Source: Asterochloris sp. CNOR1
Taxonomy: Eukaryota > Chlorophyta > Trebouxiophyceae > Trebouxiales > Trebouxiaceae
Assembly: GCA_963969365.1 (NCBI GenBank)
Contig: OZ017757.1
Location: 2,604,001 to 2,668,000 of the forward strand
Length of the DNA stretch: 64,000 nt
Reading direction: 5' to 3'
Shown piece by piece: positions 55,001-64,000 of this stretch. The notes below the pieces were generated by a model. That model had not been told where the DNA came from, ran no database searches, and saw nothing but the letters and a program-made list of their open reading frames with translations. The position numbers and the translations under genes are program-made. Numbering within the stretch: position 1 is the first letter of the stretch; every line of letters begins with the position of its first letter.

Positions 55001-56250
55001 ACAGTGGCGCTGTGCAGCAAGCAGCCGAGGCTGTGGGCACTGCCCCTCTCATCCAGATCCCTGTGCTGCTGAAGATAGCCTTGGTGCTGAGCTGCCTTCT
55101 CTTCTTCCAAACAGAGGGGCGCAGAGGGAAGGGGTGAAGACATGGGCCACTCATGTCTGCAGGGGGGTTGCAGCCATGTGCCACTCATGTATGCATCATG
55201 CGCATCAGAGGCAGCCTAGACAAGAATGTTCCGTGAGGTGCTGTGTCAAGCACACTGTTTGCATCGTCTTGCTGCTGCAATGCTGAGGCAGTGGGCTGTT
55301 GGTTGGTGTGCAATTCACTCAAATGCCATCCAGGTGCCCCGCTGCCTTGTCATGACAGAAGTTGACCGCAACTGGTGGTCGCATCGCGCTGACCTGTGCC
55401 TACCTGCTGCTGCTGTGTGCCGTTGTCATCAAGTCCATGGCCAACCACCAGCTCAGCTCACAAGCTGGCCAGCTGGTGCACGGCTGATGTTTTGGTCTGC
55501 TGCACTGCAGCTACTTCAATGACATCAAGGAGCAGACGGACGAGAACCTGCTGGTGTTGGAGACAGACGCTGTCATCTTCACAGACCCCAAGTTCAGGCG
55601 AGTAGTGTTGAGCCTGCCTGGCAAGCCCGCCTGCCCTGCAACACCCAAGAGCGCCTTCGCTCAACAGCATCTGCTGGCTTCTACAGAAGCTGTCTCTGCT
55701 GCATTGTGTCCCTGCCTGCACCCTAGCTTGTACGGGCGCCTTTGCTTGACAGCGCACTTTTGCCGCCCTTGATAAGGCAGCCCCTGCAAGTCCAAAGGCA
55801 ACATTGCTCAATGGCAATCCTTGGCTGGTTTCTGCAAAGGCTGCCCTTGCAACACCCCAAGGGCACCTTCGCTCCATAGCAGTCCTTTGCTGCCTTTGAC
55901 GGAGGCTGCCTCTCCTGCATCGCATGCCAGCGCTGCCCCACACACAGGTATTGCTGTTGCCGCTGCATAGCATGCAGGCTTGTCAGACACGCAGTGCGCC
56001 TTTGCTAGCATGGCATGCCTGTGCACGAGGCATTTTTACATACAAGTTGTATTACATGTTGCACAATGCGCTTGGTCAGGAAAGGATATGCAGCATCCCA
56101 ACTCGTTTGCTCGCTGCCTGCAGGCCATCAGCAGAGAAGTATGCTGCAGACCAGGACACCTTCTTCAATGACTACAGCAAGGCTCACCTCAAGCTCAGCG
56201 AGGTTGGGAGTGAGTGGGTAGAGGGCTCCCCTGTGAGGGTGGACTATTAG
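52027..56250 (+). CDS. APX: ascorbate peroxidase, chloroplast-type (class I haem peroxidase)
   Basis: Reduces hydrogen peroxide with ascorbate. About nine plus-strand exons are visible. The first recognised exon (52,021-52,124) has an ATG at 52,027 ([20 protein letters not shown]) but follows a CTGCAG acceptor, so an upstream transit-peptide exon is possible. Distal-site residues Arg, Trp and His lie in [14 protein letters not shown] across an intron. Then come [20 protein letters not shown] (to 52,566), [20 protein letters not shown] (about 52,850-52,951), [20 protein letters not shown] (about 53,258-53,344), and an exon at 54,191-54,345 with the proximal His ([16 protein letters not shown]). 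[12 protein letters not shown] (to 54,925) and [20 protein letters not shown] (to 55,597) follow. The last exon is 56,124-56,250 ([20 protein letters not shown], stop). The SSWTxxWLKFDN form and spacing are those of stromal/thylakoid enzymes; no C-terminal membrane anchor is present, so a stromal location is inferred. The intron after 55,597 has a GC donor. Confidence 0.92.
55630..55930 (+). repeat. degenerate ~80-110-bp repeats in an APX intron
   Basis: Three to four units share CTGCCCTTGCAACACCC, AAGGGCGCCTTCGCTC-like and AGCAATCCTTTGCTGG-like blocks, followed by TTCTRCARAGGCTG. Copies begin near 55,630, 55,730, 55,780 and 55,845. They fill the intron with the GC donor. Confidence 0.6.
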
Positions 56251-56716
56251 ACACTCCACATAGACTCCACATGAAATTTGGAAAGCCAAAGGCTCATAGG
56301 AAGTATGTTGTGTGTTTTCTGCTGGAACTAGAATCTGGGGTTAACTGGGTTGCACTTCCCTTGACTCCTCCATCAGGTGGCAAAATCTTTCCAAACACAT
56401 ATTCTTTGCAATGGCTTTGTTATGGACTGGTCACTTTCATGTGCCCTTCACACATACTGGCTTGCTCAAACATGTTAGCTGGCAGCAAGCAATGGTGCAT
56501 ATGTAAATTCTTTAAACGGCTTCAGCTAAGCATGTTAAAGGTTCAGCTGGCAGTGTCTGAATGTGTAAGGTCAACCATTGGAGTCTGAAGGGTGGGCAGG
56601 GAGCACAGCGCAAAGGAGCTCGGTGTCGAAGGCATGCTTTCACTGAGGAGCTTGCAGTCATTAAAAATGACCCAGCTGGGACTGACACAGCGTTCATGGT
56701 CAGATTGCTCTGGCAC

Positions 56717-59700
56717 TCATTGCTGATCTTTCCTTGCCTTCAATGCAGCTCGTCGTGCATTGACAAAGGCCCCCACAGCATCCCCTGCAGGCCGCAATGA
56801 GCAGATGAGTCGCTGTTGATGGTTCTGCATTTGAGCAGTGTTGCTTCTTGAGGGACACAGTGTCGATCGACAGTGTCAAGACAGCAAGAGCATCATAGAA
56901 GCCTCACCTTGCGGGCTGAAGAACGCTGCATCCACTGTGTCAGCCCCTTTCCGGCCCCGCAGCTCCACCTGCCAGCCTGGTTGGAGCCCGTCCAGCTCAG
57001 CAAAGCGCTCCCGCCGGGATGCATGCTGCTCTGGGATGCCTGCAATGGGCCCGCGGGGATACAGCACCTCCGCACCCGTGTCAGCTCCACCACCGCTGCC
57101 TCCACCGCCGGCTGCCCTGTGGGGTGCAGGAGCAGCGGCAGAGGTCCTTGCTGCTGTGAAGCCGCTGGCTGAGGTGGCAGCTGTCTCTGCAGACCTGCAG
57201 GGCAGCAAGATTTGATTGAAACAGTGTTGAATCATACAGGATGAGTGATATGTATACTTCAGCAGCCAGCCCTTCCTCAGGCAATCATCAGAGGGGTCCA
57301 GAGCCTGCCATGCATGCCGACCTGTGGGCTTTCCTGTGGGTCAGGACTTCGTACAGCTCTATCTGCAGGCACAAGGCCAGACCATTTCTAGAAAGCATAT
57401 CATCCTTGCCGGCGTCAAGCAGCGTGCTGTGCTCACCTGCTGCCGAGCGGATCGGGCGCGGCGGCTGCCTGCCTCTGCTGGCCTGGCGCTGGGGCAGCGC
57501 CAGCTGTGTCAAAGCGGTGGCTGGTGTCGCTGTTGTCGGTGGCGGCCAGGGCCAGGACCTCCAGACGCCCCTGCCCCTCCGAGACCTGCTGCACAAAGCT
57601 GTGCAGCTGGCGGAAGCAGCCAGGCTCCACGAGGCACACCACACTGACCTGCACAGCAGCCAGCCAGCGTGCCCGGCATGCTCAGCATGCTGAGGAGCTC
57701 AAGGGGGCCGTGCATGCTGCCACATTCAAAGCATAGTGAGCTTGGGCTGCAAAGGCAAGGCTGACAACGCATGCATCTCATGTGCGCCAGTAGCCGGCAG
57801 GTGCAGTCTCTGCCCAGAGAGCAGCTGACCCATACCTGGACTAGCATGCAATGGGCAGCAGGGAGGCTGATGTGTCAAGGTAGAAGCATCTGCTGGGGCA
57901 CTGTCTGGTTCCTTGCCTTCTCTTCCCAGTCCACCTGATGCAGGATGCACATGCGAGCCATCGGTGCTTGCCTGGGAACCAACAAAGTCCCGCGTCTCTA
58001 TGGTGGCCTGCTGCTGTTCGAGCTCTGCAGCCAGCTGGGCCTTGGCACTGGTGGGCATCTGAATCTTGAGGCGCATCTGGGCCCTCCGGATGGAGAAGCG
58101 CTCCTGGAGGTGAGGGAGTGCCTGCACACAGGAGCAGCAGCAATGTTGTTAGACATTTGATGGCGCACAATGGGCACTGAACTGGATGAGGGCCCCTGGG
58201 GGTGAGGGAGTGCCTGCACACAGGAGCAGCAACATTTGCATTGGAGTTCTGGCGGCACAGGATGCGCCATCCAACTGAACGAGGGCTCCCGGAGGTGCTG
58301 TAGTGTGGAGAGAGTGCCCCCACACAGGAGCAGCGCATCCCTGTTGCTTCTACCTGCGCAAGCTGAGCCCTTTTATTGCAGCAGGGCTGCCAAAGGTAGA
58401 GTAGTGTGGCAGCAGCAGGCTGGTGTTCACTCAAGCCAATCAGGCAGAGCCCATCAAGTGGAAGAGCGCCCCTGGACATGGGAAGGAGCCTGCAGGCAAC
58501 CACCAAGTCAGTCCTGACCATTGCCACCACCTCTTGTGATGGTGGCAACGATCAGGACTGACGAGGCCCAGGACGCTCAGGCTGGGGTTTGAGAATGGAA
58601 CTCTTTCCTGACGGCCAGGCAAGGCAGGCAAGCCCCCATACCACAGGGCCCGCAGCCTGGCTGGGACAGGCATGCTCAGCTGTGCTGCTGGCATGGATGT
58701 CATCATCTGACGGTGGGCAAGGCCTGCTGAGGGACGAAGCACCCAACAGCAGTCAGAATTGATGAGACACAGGCATACTTTGTACTTCCAGCAGTCACCA
58801 GCGGTGCACAGCGGGAGGCAGCTGCAGCATGCCCCACTGCCTCTGGTCGGCCACTGCAGGGCCAGTGGGCCTCAGCAGCACTGTTTCACTGAAAAAAAGG
58901 TCTGAAGCCCTCTTCTCGCCTGCTGGTCTTGCAGAACACTGCCAGTGAAGACGCTGCCCAGCAACGCACGTGATAAGTCTAGAAAGCAAGGCCAAAAACA
59001 ACAGCTCATGGTAGCTAGACCCTCTGAGCCCCCCTCGTGCAAGGCTGCACCTACGAGGCACTCAGAGGGGCCCTACTCACAAGTCACTTACTTGACGTGC
59101 AGCCGAGCAGCCCACCACCAGCGCCTGCTGCTTGCCACCCTTGTGCAGTCCGTGCCTCAAGGCCACTCAACACACATACAAGCAGCCCCAGCCATGGCTT
59201 GCCTTGCTACACTGTGCAGGAGTGCCCTGCTGCACAGGAGAGCAGCAGCATGAAGAGCGCGTCTGCAGGCAAGGCCACAGCTCTTGACCTCACCTCCAGC
59301 GCCTTCTCATTGCGCCCCTTGCCTAGAAGCGTGCCCTGCTGCACAGCAGAGGAGCAGCAATGCAACTGCAGTCACTGCAGTCAAAGCTTAAGCTCAGAAC
59401 CCACCTCCAGTGCCTGCTGCTTGGCCCCCTTGTGCAGGTCCACGCTAAAGTGCACATCCTTCAGGGCACGTTCCAGCATGGAGATGGTGTAGGGCCGGTT
59501 GGTGTCCGGGTTGACACACTTCTCGCTCAACACAGCCGCCACGTCCCGAAAGAGAACCTCCTGCTCCAGAGCGCGCTCCTTGTCCGACACCTGCTCCGCA
59601 GAGGCACGCTGTGATGTGACATGGGCCTAGGTGCAGGAACGTCTGAGCTCAGGAGGCTTTGCTTGGGAGCGCCCTCTCTGGGGCCTGCAGCTCAGCGCGC

Positions 59701-61357
59701 AGAGCTGGGCAGTACCCCGTACCCTGACGCTTGGGCACACAGCCCTGCTCAGTCTGGACTATGCCCACGAAACCAGGTCCGCAAGACTATGTGAAGGCTG
59801 CGCAATTTGTTCCTGTGCCGGCCCTTTTTGCAAAGCCCTGCGCAGTCGACTGCACACCCAAGAGGCCTGCAAGACAGCCACTTTGCAGAGCGGGACTCCA
59901 TCTGCAGGTTCATTGCCAAGCAACGCTGCCTGCAGTGTTCCAGGCTCAGTCAAAGAGGCCACAAAGCTTGCACGACTGGGCGATTCCTCCCTTCAAACCC
60001 CGCCCCTGTTCCCCCTCTCTTCCCTGGGCTGCCTCTGCCAAGATGGCCACTGAAAGGTGTCACACCCAGGCTGGCAGCTCTGGCCACATCTGGTGAAGCA
60101 GACCTTCCAGACCTAATCTATGCCCGCATATGCAAGCCCCTGTCCCCTCCCGCAATGTTCTACTGAGCTCAGTCAGTGAGGCCACTTGGCCTGCTCAGCG
60201 GGGCATCCCTCCTCCTTTTCTTTAGGGGGCTGCCTCTGCTAGAATGGCCACTGACAGGGTGAGTCCATTCCATGACGGACACACACCCAGGCTGGCGACT
60301 CTGGCCTCACCAACAGGTCCACCTTTGCCAAGATCTTGAGGCAGACATCGCCCTCCTCACCTGCGACGAAATCTGCAAATCCCCCCCTCCACGCCCCCCT
60401 TCCCCTTCCTTCCACGTGCCACCTCTGCCAGAACAGCCACTTGCAAGTGTGAGTCCCTTCCAGGACAGTGTCATACCCAGGCTGGCGGCTCTAGCCGCAC
60501 CTGCACAGGATCTTGAGGCAGACCTTCCCCACCTCATCGCTCCCCACATGTGCAAGCCCCTGCCCCCTGCAGCTGTCTCAGGCTGAGACGGACAATGAGG
60601 GGCATAGGCTGACCCCCTTTACCCCTGTCCCTCCCCGCAATCAGGAGCTGCTTGCGCAAGTCCGGCCATTCAGGGTGCCATCTAACTCCGTAGACAGCTT
60701 GTCTGACTGCAACATAAACAACCTCCTCACGGCTCACCTGCAGCTCCCCCTCTGCCAGGATCTTGCGGCAGATCGTCTCCTCCTCATCTGTGCCAAATAC
60801 GTCCTGCAGGTCCTCATGCTTGGCCAGCAGGCCCTTGCTCACGTTGCTGAACACTGTGGTGGCCTGCAGAACCTCGTCCAGGTCCCTCTCTCTGCAGGCA
60901 GGGCAGCACATGATGCTCGTCAGCAGACAGGAAGTGCGTCGTCTTGATCGTTGAAGGCAACAGTGAAACAGAGGCTGCAGGTGGAGGAGCTGCAACGTGC
61001 AACAGCAGCACGTGCAAAGTCTGTCTGCAGGCAGCATGGCCGATGATCATCAAGGCACGCAGGAGATGTGCTCTTGCGACCGCTGCTTGCTCCTCAAGTG
61101 GGAGGCGACGTACACAGTGCAGTGAAGCCCAGGTCAGGGGTACTCACATGCCGTTGCGCCAATTGAGGACCTTGTTTTTGTAGCAGGCTATCTCAAAACG
61201 CTTGCCCTTCTTCTTGTACCGTACGACAGCCACATTTGTGAGCCTCTTCTGGCCTGCATCAGAGCAGAAGCTCAGTCACCAACGATCATCTGAACACCAA
61301 GTCAAAGTGGGAGAGAATGCTGAACATACCGATGGGCTGGCCGATCTTCTGAGACAT
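56717..61357 (-). CDS. SBDS: SBDS/Sdo1 ribosome maturation factor with extra C-terminal domain
   Basis: SBDS proteins release eIF6 from new 60S subunits with the GTPase EFL1. Minus-strand exons: 61,357-61,330 (MSQKIGQPI); 61,253-61,148 ([29 protein letters not shown]); about 60,889-60,741 ([40 protein letters not shown]); about 59,600-59,406 ([38 protein letters not shown]). Next, about 58,108-57,920 ([20 protein letters not shown]); about 57,654-57,440 ([32 protein letters not shown]). These cover domains I-III. Two more exons follow: a Gly/Ala linker with [18 protein letters not shown] (about 57,200-56,909) and, in phase, [20 protein letters not shown] to stop 56,717. The extension resembles an MBD/TAM fold (PGW...FFSPQGD). 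Total about 400 residues against about 250 for typical SBDS. Introns contain decayed exon copies. Confidence 0.9.
58090..58345 (-). repeat. three copies of an SBDS exon 5' edge with its acceptor region
   Basis: GTGAGGGAGTGCCTGCACAC followed by AGGAGCAGCA occurs at about 58,110 and 58,202, and a diverged form (GAGAGAGTGCCCCCACACAG) at about 58,306. The first copy is the true intron/exon border (CCTCCAG then GAGCGCTTCTCC on the minus strand, ERFSIRR). The others read GPHPVQ and [10 protein letters not shown] in place of that exon start. Confidence 0.7.
58507..58562. repeat. 23-bp inverted repeat hairpin in an SBDS intron
   Basis: 58,507-58,529 pairs with 58,540-58,562 with two mismatches around a 10-nt loop (CACCTCTTGT region); the arms start GTCAGTCCTGA and end TCAGGACTGAC. 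Confidence 0.85.
60030..60590 (-). repeat. three decayed copies of an SBDS exon in the next intron
   Basis: The word CCAGGCTGGC recurs at 60,066, 60,287 and 60,477, each within a longer homologous block. On the minus strand, 60,380-60,327 reads [20 protein letters not shown] and 60,565-60,508 reads [18 protein letters not shown]. The intact exon at about 60,812-60,757 reads [20 protein letters not shown]. The third copy (about 60,140-60,093) is more eroded and has a stop. Confidence 0.7.
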
Positions 61358-61561
61358 CCCAACTTGATTTTGGGGAGAGAGGCCAGATGTTTTTGCAGGC
61401 AACCTAAACATGCGCATAAGCCAATCTGATACCCCATTGCGGGGCTGAATTGATGTCGAGGGAATGAACGAGGGAACATAAAACTAGCCTGAGTCAGCAG
61501 AAGCTGTCCATTGGTCAGAAGCCTGGGGATACTGTTGAAATCACTGCAGTATAAGCACTAC

Positions 61562-62155
61562 TTGACTTTATCTCAGCTGAGATCTTTGGCTCTGCCGCCG
61601 GCACCAAGGGCCACACATGGCCCAGGGCCAGTGCAGACCACCAGCCCCAGGACCTGGCAGACATGGAAGACCCGAAAGCAGAGCTTCCAATCAGGGATAT
61701 GCATCTGGTGTGTCCCCAGCTGACTCTGCAGGATGTCAATGCCCTTTGTGCTGCAAAAGTCCCTTCATCTGCTGGGTGGCGCACTGTGCTGCCTTGAGGA
61801 GCCCATCCTAGTGGCCTGCTTGGTTGCGGAGCGGTGCATACCAGACAAGGTCATGTGGCAGAGTCTGTTAGGCTAGAGCTGCTGCGGCTTTGGTCGCCCA
61901 GCAACCAGCCCCAGGCCTCCATGCTGCAGGTCTGGTTTGCGCTGCAGGCGTGGCTGGATCATGCTGCCCTTATTGCTGCAGTGTGCAGCAGCACAGGACT
62001 GTCAGCAGAGGGTGTAAGAGTGCTGTCCCAGTTCACTCCAGCCTCTTGGACGTTCTCCTGGCTTGCTGCGTGCATGCAAAACTGCCTCTGTAATGGCACA
62101 CAGGTGATAAATTCAGCCTGTCCCAGTCTTGTGGGCTGTCAGTGGCCCCACGTCT
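61562..62155 (+). pseudogene. plus-strand ORF with two apparent frameshifts, unknown
   Basis: After a possible TTATCTCAG acceptor, the plus strand reads AEIFGSAAGTKGHTWPRASA, then MEDPKAELPIRDMHLVCPQL and DVNALCAAKVPSSAGWRTVL to a TGA near 61,798. A second frame continues at once with LEEPILVACLVAERCIPDKV (stop near 61,875). A third takes over with LELLRLWSPSNQPQASMLQV and WFALQAWLDHAALIAAVCSS. The three segments abut and have protein-like composition, so this is probably one gene broken by two small indels (or sequence errors). No family is recognised. It is divergent from the SBDS start at 61,357, about 200 bp away. Confidence 0.35.
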
Positions 62156-62159
62156 GTGC

Positions 62160-64000
62160 ATTATGGTCTGTACGCCAAACAGCTTGATGCTTCACTGAGC
62201 CATTTCAACATGTCCATGCTGATTTGATGGCCTTTCATTGGCAAGAGCACTGGTGTGAGGGCAACAGCCCATGGCAAAAGCAGGGCTTCACACAGCAAGC
62301 TGGCAGGACCCACCCTATTGTGATGAAGAAAAGCCAGCACCACTATCGCTGCCAGCTTGCTGTCACGTGACGTTGACAGCATTGCTCATGTCTGACAGAC
62401 GTTGGGTGCCTGTTCGCCTGATGTTCACCATGGGGTTCAGCAGCAGCAAGAGCATTGATCTCAGCAAGCTGGGCCATCACTTGAAGCTGCACAGGGCTCA
62501 CACGAGCAGCACGTGCTGTCCCCATGCAATTGCTGGCATGCACTGCAGTCTTGCTCCCACCAGGCAGCAGTTGCCAGCTGCAGAGCCTGCCTGGACAGTG
62601 CTGAGCATCTGCAAGGGCACGCATCTGGACCTTCCCTCGCCCGTGTTACCAATCATGTTGAGACTTTGACTGGAGCCTCCTCCTTCTGGGCCGCACAGAT
62701 ATCCTGCAGCCCAGCTAGCCAAATCATCTCCCAGAATCAGATACACAGCTGGAATCACAGCCCACCTCAGCACAGCACAATGCTGCACCTTTGTCAGTGA
62801 AGGCCTGAAGCCGTGCTTCTTGACAGCAGCTACAATGGCCTTACCCTGTCATCAACAGCAGCAACAATGGCCTCACCCTGTCCTTCTCTGCGTTTTGGCA
62901 GGCCTTTTTCAGGGTCTGCAGCTCGCCAACACTTGACGTGTCATGCCCAGTCCCAGTAGCAGAGCCCTTTTGCTTGCTTGACAGGCGCTGCTGTCATCTC
63001 GCCAGCTGTGGCTACAAGGCTGTGCAGCAGGTGTTTAGCACTGAGCCAGCGAGCTGCAGCAGGTACCATCCTGCAAAAATCACCAGTCCCAGCGGCTTTC
63101 CAAATAAAAGCAGCACCTCTGTCCTCGAGTATGCACGATGCTGGATGTGAGTGGCTGTACAGCAGGCTTTTGGCTGTGGGCTGCATGCTTTCAGCTGCCG
63201 CTCTTAGAGTAAGCTGGGTGCATCTGTGCTGCAGGCTGCAGGTCCAGGGAAATGTTGCACCCCAAAACTGGCATGATCCTGGCACTGCTGACAGTCAGGG
63301 CATCCTGATGGGGCACTGCTGTGGGCCGCCAGATGCTGGGGGGCGGCCCCTTGGCTGTCCTCACTGTGTGCCTTGCCTGAGGTGCTCACCTGTTCCCTTG
63401 GGCTGATTGTGTGTGGGATGAGCCCTTGTACGTTGGCACTTCTGACCCACCCAGTAACACTGTACAGCAGTCATTCTGGAGGCTGAGCAGCACAGTGCCA
63501 ACCTGGGAGATGTGCATCAGTAGATCTGGCTGCTTGCAAGGGAGGTGTCCTTGCACTGGAAGAGAAGATTGGCTAAGAATAATTCATGGGGACAAAATCA
63601 GGTCAGCTTGTTAGAACACATCAAGATCAGCTGAGGATGAGGGAAACTGCCCAGCTTCATACTGTTGAGGCTGTGGCACCCATGTCTTTCCAGTAGAGCA
63701 CATTTGCAGTGGGGCCAGCTGCCATGCCATGACAGCAGCACACATGCAGCCTGGACCTGGACAACAGGACTTGGATCCTGGGGCAGGGTGCTGTCTGCAT
63801 CAGGCACTGGGAAGAGTTTGGAGCCCAAGAGTAGGTAGCACTGAAGGTGCTGGCAACATGCTCCTGCCAGAACAGCCTGGAGGCCGTCCAAACACCCATG
63901 CACCAGCATGTCTGCATCTGATGTCATGTTTTGAGAGATGCTGCATGTAGAGGTTTGCTGCAGTGAGGGCCTGCCCAATGGCAGAGCAGCTTGCAGCATT
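62160..64000. other. right-end interval without an assignable gene
   Basis: Open frames such as the minus-strand frame at 63,999-63,598 and a plus-strand frame near 62,390-62,490 have no recognisable motifs or clear splice structure. Nothing else was identified up to the window end. Confidence 0.3.

Noticed and set aside
1-64000. tRNA, rRNA and CRISPR features
   Set aside because: No cloverleaf B-box with matching acceptor stem, conserved rRNA block or regularly spaced repeat array was recognised by eye; a covariance-model scan would be needed to exclude tRNAs.

Overview
The window is nuclear DNA of a eukaryote, most likely a green alga (Chlorophyta). Genes are broken into many short exons with GT-AG (and some GC-AG) introns whose acceptors are very often (C)TGCAG. 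The sequence is moderately GC-rich and saturated with TGCA/CTGCAG words. A chloroplast-type ascorbate peroxidase fits a photosynthetic host. There are no bacterial operons, Shine-Dalgarno sites or CRISPR arrays. Exon models come from reading splice signals and conserved protein motifs by eye, so outer limits of several genes are approximate.

Layout, left to right: the 3' part of an OHCU decarboxylase gene (ureide/purine catabolism, minus, cut by the left edge); a tetraspanin (minus); an arginine/serine-rich splicing-factor-like gene (minus); a CRAL-TRIO/Sec14-like lipid-transfer gene (plus); a small gene of 87 residues (plus); a sparsely coding stretch; a multi-pass membrane protein of unknown role (minus); a pseudokinase gene (minus); and the 3' half of a related, apparently active kinase gene (minus). 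Then come two nearly identical DNA transposons of about 9.2 kb in opposite orientation, separated by a 1.2-kb spacer. On the right are hypothetical or decayed coding pieces, a chloroplast-type ascorbate peroxidase gene (plus), an SBDS ribosome-maturation gene with an unusual C-terminal extension (minus), and a mostly anonymous stretch with a frameshifted ORF.

The two transposons (29,767-38,958 and 40,172-49,357) share 34-bp terminal inverted repeats. Each carries a multi-exon transposase resembling the CACTA-related Plavaka class and a divergently transcribed accessory gene. The spacer holds the 5' half of a kinase gene (glycine loop, catalytic Lys) on the plus strand. Left of the first transposon, on the minus strand, lies a kinase 3' half that starts at exactly the missing residue and splice phase (SYLVL-E / YLSGPG). 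The simplest reading is that one element entered an intron of the kinase gene and recombination between the two inverted elements then flipped the 5' half away from the 3' half.

A second theme is intron growth by short tandem duplication. In the pseudokinase and SBDS genes, introns contain decayed but recognisable copies of the neighbouring exon, including splice-site edges. Other genes have introns made of 3-4 degenerate units of roughly 80-110 bp, and one pair of membrane-protein exons looks freshly duplicated.
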